This document shows, one piece after another, positions 31,304 to 34,706 of a stretch of 34,706 nucleotides of DNA (within the stretch, counting starts at the first letter, position 1; the number at the start of each line of letters is the position of its first letter). The DNA is from Gemmatimonadota bacterium (GTDB lineage: Bacteria; Gemmatimonadota; Gemmatimonadetes; Longimicrobiales; Gaopeijiaceae): contig JAPOYJ010000021.1 of NCBI GenBank assembly GCA_026706635.1, positions 1 to 34,706 of the forward strand. The letters run 5' to 3'. The position numbers and the translations under genes were made by a program. The notes beneath the pieces were generated by a model that was given only the letters and a program-made list of their open reading frames with translations, did no database searches and was not told where the DNA came from.

Positions 31304-31441
31304 CCCGAGACCGCGGCCAGCGGTATCGTGGTCGGCGGGAATTGGGCTTTATCGTACGCATCTCGCTCAGATGGGCGACGATCACCATGGCGGCGCGACG
31401 GAGCTGCCGCGCCACCTCAACCTCTGCGGAAAGGAATCCGG

Positions 31442-31897
31442 ATGAGTACAATCTGGCACAGATGGCGTTGCTCGGCGCTGGCGGCACCGACGATCCTGGC
31501 ACTCTTTGCCTGCGGCGGCGCCGCGCAAGTCGAGGACCTGGTGCCCGACGCCGACGGCTTCTACACGACCAAGAGCGGCCTCCGCTTCCAGATCCTAACC
31601 GAGGGCGAGGGCCCGAAGCCCAAGTGGGGGGACCGCGTGCTCCTGGACTACTCGACCGCTCGTCCGGACGGAACCGTGATCGACTCCTCCTTCGAGCGCG
31701 GCAAACCCGATGTGATGGCGCTCCGCGATGTCGTGCGCGGCTTCCGCGAGGCGCTCGAGCTGATGCCGGTCGGCAGCCGCTACAAGGTGATCGTGCCCGG
31801 AAAGCTGGCGTATGGTCGGGAGGGGATTCCCGGGCTGGTTGGTCCGAATGAGGCGCTCACCTTCATCATCAACCTCCACGAGATCGTGGAGCGGTGA
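31442..31897 (+). CDS. FKBP-type peptidyl-prolyl isomerase lipoprotein
   Basis: The 151-residue protein has a signal ending in a lipobox-like cysteine (PTILALFAC) and a C-terminal FKBP domain: GDRVLLDYSTARPDGTVIDS, FREALELMPVGSRYKVIVPG, AYGREGIPGLVGPNEALTF and INLHEIV. The active-site aromatic pattern DSSFERG and the AYG motif are present. It would catalyse prolyl isomerisation in the periplasm or outer envelope. The start is ATG 31442, eight bases after AGGA. The dispersed repeat at 31123-31303 lies upstream and may hold its promoter. Confidence 0.88.
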   Translation: MSTIWHRWRCSALAAPTILALFACGGAAQVEDLVPDADGFYTTKSGLRFQILTEGEGPKPKWGDRVLLDYSTARPDGTVIDSSFERGKPDVMALRDVVRGFREALELMPVGSRYKVIVPGKLAYGREGIPGLVGPNEALTFIINLHEIVER

Positions 31898-32044
31898 GTG
31901 CAACTGGTCCTGGGCGGCCTTCCCGGCGGCCGGCGTAGGGAAACCGGCAGGGCACCTGGCTGACGGGGGCTTCCAGCTGACCAGCGACTCCTCCGCGTGG
32001 TCGTCATCGCGGCGGTGCCGGGGGCTCGCGCTGCGAGGTCGAGG

Positions 32045-32548
32045 TCAATCGTCACGCCCGAGGTGCCTGAGAGTCACCAGGGTGACGCCGAAGCGCACGG
32101 CATAGTAGGTAATCGCGCCGGGAATGAGGGCAGCCATGTAGAGAGGCTCTGCCAGCGCCGCGGTAGCGGCTGCGCTGGCACCCAATCCGAGCCCGGTCCC
32201 AAGGAGCGAGCCTACGAAAGCGGCTCCAGGTGGCGCTCCGGCAATCCAGTTGGCCGCCGCCGTCGCAGGAGACGATATGAGGCCAAGGCACAAGAACCAG
32301 GAACCTAGCTCATCATCATCGCAACGCGAGAATCCAACGAGGTCTCCCGCGGCGATTCCGAGGATCGTCGCGAAACCCAGATCGCGAGGCTCGTCGTTCG
32401 GTTCCCCGGCCCGCGATTTCTCCCTGTGCGTGAGTGGTGCCGATCCGACACGAACCGGGCTGTCGGCCGCCTGTAGCGGGCCAGCATGACCAGCGGTCCA
32501 GAAGGGGCTCCGCCTCGCCTCCGCGATGGCCGCGGAAAGGAGGGACAC
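32045..32548 (-). CDS. Small glycine/alanine-rich membrane protein
   Basis: The 167-residue product has a polar N-terminus of about 60 residues and several hydrophobic, small-residue-rich segments: GFATILGIAAGDLVGFSRC, WFLCLGLISSPATAAANWIA, AFVGSLLGTGLGLGASAAAT and YMAALIPGAITYYAVRFGVT. Multi-pass membrane proteins of this style are common as hypothetical proteins in Gemmatimonadota. I do not recognise a family. The start GTG 32548 follows the LRR gene stop by four bases, so it is translated from the same transcript as the LRR lipoprotein. Confidence 0.6.
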   Translation of the reverse strand: MSLLSAAIAEARRSPFWTAGHAGPLQAADSPVRVGSAPLTHREKSRAGEPNDEPRDLGFATILGIAAGDLVGFSRCDDDELGSWFLCLGLISSPATAAANWIAGAPPGAAFVGSLLGTGLGLGASAAATAALAEPLYMAALIPGAITYYAVRFGVTLVTLRHLGRDD

Positions 32549-32552
32549 TACC

Positions 32553-34064
32553 TCACTGACAGCGCCACCGTCCAGGAGGGCTGTGGCTCCTGATCGACGT
32601 GAGCCAACTCAGAAACGCCGGATCGTCGGGCGCGCACAGACTCGTACCGTGCCACCGGAAAGTGGCCAAATCCAGGCCGACCAGCTCTGCGGGCAGGGGA
32701 CCCCACAACGACGACGCCTCGGAAACATCAAGCCAATCGAGGAGCCAAAGGCTGCCCAGCTCCGGGGGAATCGGGCCCGTCACGAAGTTGCCGGATAGCC
32801 GCAGCTCTTCAAGACTCGACAAGCTGCCCAGCTCCGGCGGAATCCGTCCTGTTAAGGAGTTGCGACTTAGCCACAGGATTCTGAGACTCGACAGGCTGCC
32901 CAGCTCCGGGGGAATCGGGCCCGTCACGGAGTTGCCGGATAGCCGCAGCTCTTCAAGACTCGACAAGCTGCCCAGCTCCGAAGGAATCGGGCGCGTCAGC
33001 GAGTTGAAACTTAGCTCCAGGAATTCGAGACGCGACAGGTTGCCCAGCTCGGGTGGAATCGGCCCCGTCAGGCGGTTGCTGCGCAGAGACAGTCCCTCGA
33101 GACTCACCAAGTTGCCCAGCTCCGGTGGAATCGGGCCCGACAGGGAGTTTAGGTCGAGATTCAGATACTCGAGGTCCGACAAGCTGCCCAGCTCCGTAGG
33201 AACCAGGCCCCTCAGGCGGTTGTAGTATAGGGACAGGAATTCGAGACTCGACAGGTTGCCCAGCTCCGGCGGAATCCGGCCCGTCAGCGAGTTCTCGCTG
33301 AGATCCAGATACTCGAGGTTGGACAGGCTGCCCAGCTCCGTCGGAATCGGGCCCGTCAGGCGATTCGTACGCAGGGACAGTTCATCGAGACTCGCCAGGT
33401 TGCCCAGCTCGGGCGGAATCGGCCCCGTCAGGGGATTGTTGTCGAGCTTCAGGTCTTCGAGATTCGACAGGTTGCCCAGCTCGGGCGGAATCGGCCCCGT
33501 CAGCGAGTTGTCCCAAAGCGCCAGATCTTCGAGACTCGACAGGTTGCCCAGCTCCGGTGGAATCGGGCCCGTCAGCGCGTTGTCCCAAAGCGCCAGATCT
33601 TCGAGACTCGGCAGGTTGCCCAGCTCCGGTGGAATCGGGCCCGTCAGCGAGTTTACGGGCAGCGACAGGTATTCGAGACTCGACAAGCTTCCCAGCTCGG
33701 GCGGAATTGTGCCGACTAGGTTGTTTCCTGCGAGGGCGATGCTGACCACCTGCCCCGCGTCATCGGTTTCCACACCGAACCAGGTGCCGATCTCGTCGTC
33801 GGACAGCCACCCATCATTGTTCTCCCACTCTCCACCGTCGGTGCTCTCGTATAGCAAGGCGAGCACCTCGCGACCTGACAAGCCAGGAGGCTCCGGCTTG
33901 GACGAGTCGCACGCCGCAACGAGCAAGACAGCGCCGAGGCGCAGCCACGAGCACCCCGTGGCCAGCAGCGGCTTGGTCAGGTGGCGATGCCGCTCGACAA
34001 TGGCCGCGGCCCGGTCGGGGCCGCCCAACGGCGAACCCAGACCAAATCCTCTGACCGCCCCCAT
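32553..34064 (-). CDS. Plant-type leucine-rich-repeat lipoprotein
   Basis: The 503-residue protein has a lipoprotein signal (LGAVLLVAAC) and a cap region (EVLALLYESTDGGEWENNDG, WLSDDEIGTWFGV) like the N-terminal caps of plant LRR proteins. At least fourteen 24-residue repeats follow, of the form LEYLSLxxNSLTGPIPPELG-NLSS. A fifteenth is irregular, and a C-terminal cap has two cysteines (SLCAPDDPAFLSWL, GRWRC). The repeats form a curved solenoid for protein binding on the cell surface. The start ATG 34064 follows AAGGGGG. Repeat units are nearly identical at DNA level in places. The next gene (32045-32548) follows by four bases. The ligand is unknown. Confidence 0.85.
   Translation of the reverse strand: MGAVRGFGLGSPLGGPDRAAAIVERHRHLTKPLLATGCSWLRLGAVLLVAACDSSKPEPPGLSGREVLALLYESTDGGEWENNDGWLSDDEIGTWFGVETDDAGQVVSIALAGNNLVGTIPPELGSLSSLEYLSLPVNSLTGPIPPELGNLPSLEDLALWDNALTGPIPPELGNLSSLEDLALWDNSLTGPIPPELGNLSNLEDLKLDNNPLTGPIPPELGNLASLDELSLRTNRLTGPIPTELGSLSNLEYLDLSENSLTGRIPPELGNLSSLEFLSLYYNRLRGLVPTELGSLSDLEYLNLDLNSLSGPIPPELGNLVSLEGLSLRSNRLTGPIPPELGNLSRLEFLELSFNSLTRPIPSELGSLSSLEELRLSGNSVTGPIPPELGSLSSLRILWLSRNSLTGRIPPELGSLSSLEELRLSGNFVTGPIPPELGSLWLLDWLDVSEASSLWGPLPAELVGLDLATFRWHGTSLCAPDDPAFLSWLTSIRSHSPPGRWRCQ
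32751..32980 (-). repeat. Recent 144-bp-spaced duplication inside the LRR gene
   Basis: The 86 bases at 32751-32836 and 32895-32980 differ at a single position (the A/G change of CACGAAG versus CACGGAG). The offset is exactly two 72-base repeat units. A similar near-identical adjacent pair lies around 33500-33650 (AAAGCGCCAGATCTTCGAGA in both). Confidence 0.85.
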
Positions 34065-34116
34065 TTGATCCCCCTTCCGGCCTACACCGTCCATATCCTG
34101 GCTGCGCTGATCACGG

Positions 34117-34360
34117 CCAGCAGTCCGTGGACACACTCGCGCGAGCACCAAGAGCGGCGAAGTGCCGGGCCGGCAAGGCGCTTCGCGGTGTGCACGGCAG
34201 AGCCATTACGCCCGAGGAGCAACGCAGGGCACCGCGCGCGGGACGTAGCACCCCGGAGCGCCACCCCGGGTTCCGAACTCCGTTGCGTAGTTCAGGTACT
34301 CCGGTCCCCCAGGGATGCAGCGCTGCTCCTGCCGCAAAAGTGCTGTCCACGGGCTGCCGG
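34117..34360 (-). repeat. Inverted copy of the dispersed repeat
   Basis: A 244-base copy in the reverse orientation. Ends CCAGCAGTCCGTGGACAC and TGTCCACGGGCTGCCGG are inverted repeats of each other. The reverse complement shares GGTGCTCGCGCGAG, TGCGTTGCTCCTCGG and CGCCTTGCC blocks with the copy at 31123-31303. Confidence 0.7.
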
Positions 34361-34500
34361 AGAGGCAGAGCCAAAGCTACCTTGCCCATGGGCGGTGGGG
34401 CAAGTCGACGGCGGGTACCCCGTCACAGCGGCCCTCGTCGCGTCCTCCCAAAATGCCTCAGTCCCCAGAAGGACTGGCCGCACCCGCAATCCGCCTGACC

Positions 34501-34653
34501 CTACCCAACCACCTCCGCAACATCCTTACCGGCGATCGCCGCGAAGAGCTCCTCCAGCTCCTCGGCGTCGCTGAAGGAGACCCTGATGGACCCGGCACCT
34601 TTGCCCGTCCATCGTGGAGCCGCCCGTGCCCCCAAGCGCTTCGCCCAGTGCTG
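34501..34653 (-). pseudogene. parB: 3' fragment of parB
   Basis: The minus-strand frame reads QHWAKRLGARAAPRWTGKG then AGSIRVSFSDAEELEELFAA and IAGKDVAEVVG, ending in TAG. This resembles the C-terminal dimerisation domain of ParB chromosome-partition proteins (a G-x-I-x-I-x-F-x-x-AEELExL strand-helix pattern). The frame is closed at 34656 by a stop just inside a sequence that looks like an insertion-sequence end. So the gene is split by an insertion, or only its tail remains. The assignment to ParB rests on this short tail. Confidence 0.5.
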
Positions 34654-34706
34654 TTACCGGCCACGCAAAATTGCAGAGAACTGGCCGTCGAAAATGGCAG
34701 GTTTTC
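34652..34706. mobile_element. Probable IS21-type insertion-sequence end
   Basis: Starting with TGTTACCGGCCACGCAAAAT, the segment contains alternating GGCC and AAAATxG blocks (GGCCACGCAAAATTG, then GGCCGTCGAAAATGG). The style is that of IS21-family ends, which begin with TG and carry several internal repeats. Its base composition differs from the parB fragment it abuts. The element continues past the window, so no transposase gene can be seen. Confidence 0.4.

Noticed and set aside
34380-34480. Two small hairpins (CTTGCCC/GGGCAAG and CAGTCC/GGACTG) after the parB tail
   Set aside because: They might form part of a terminator but have no T-run and are short.
1-34706. tRNA, rRNA, CRISPR or riboswitch
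   Set aside because: No cloverleaf, regular spacer array or cobalamin-riboswitch core was seen by eye near the cobalamin- or heme-related genes.

Overview
The window is a GC-rich bacterial chromosome segment that looks like an aerobic Gemmatimonadota member, or a close relative. The hints are secreted 6-bladed beta-propeller proteins, lipoproteins ending in TonB-plug-like domains, a bactofilin/M23 pair, divergent HTH regulators, a BTAD-ATPase-TPR regulator and a caa3/aa3-type oxidase operon. The lineage is inferred from gene content only. I see no rRNA, tRNA or CRISPR array.

Layout. 1-3925 (minus strand): an HTH regulator broken at a G9 tract, then a tightly packed operon of a six-cysteine secreted peptide, a DsbA-like membrane-anchored thiol oxidoreductase, a 6-bladed propeller and a truncated second propeller. 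4188-5100: a plug-domain lipoprotein, a terminator, and a 60-residue membrane peptide that apparently starts at ATT. 5108-9632: 7Fe ferredoxin, alpha/beta hydrolase, PduO-type cobalamin adenosyltransferase; then, divergently, an HTH/zinc-ribbon membrane protein and a DsbA-like lipoprotein; then a convergent membrane protein with winged-helix-like repeats. 9862-14087: two regulators. 14150-14366: an AT-rich array of four 18-bp operators and a dispersed-repeat remnant. 14458-18808: M23 peptidase, bactofilin, Nif3-like protein, zinc-ribbon membrane protein, plug-domain protein. 18948-24799: a heme-copper oxidase operon (triheme cytochrome c, subunits II, I, III, IV, a second III and two small proteins). 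24893-29179 (minus): an exported CbiX-like chelatase lipoprotein, HmuY-like protein and TonB-dependent receptor. 29400-34064: AAA/DUF4143 ATPase, TlpA-like lipoprotein, FKBP lipoprotein, a membrane protein and a plant-type LRR lipoprotein. 34501-34706: the 3' end of parB, cut by what looks like an insertion-sequence end.

Two gene sets look most like undescribed systems. One is the peptide-DsbA-propeller operon, which resembles the NVEALA-peptide/propeller neighbourhoods of Bacteroidota but has a different peptide and its own disulfide enzyme. The other is the exported chelatase-HmuY-TonB receptor operon, which could capture a metal tetrapyrrole and handle its metal outside the cytoplasm.

A dispersed repeat with imperfect 18-bp terminal inverted repeats (right end like TTATCCACGGACCGCTAG) occurs at least six times, complete or degraded. 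One arm lies inside the adenosyltransferase gene, one copy supplies the start codon of the TlpA-like gene, and copies in opposite orientation lie beside the M23/bactofilin genes and the parB fragment. That placement would fit an inversion which separated parB from M23/bactofilin.
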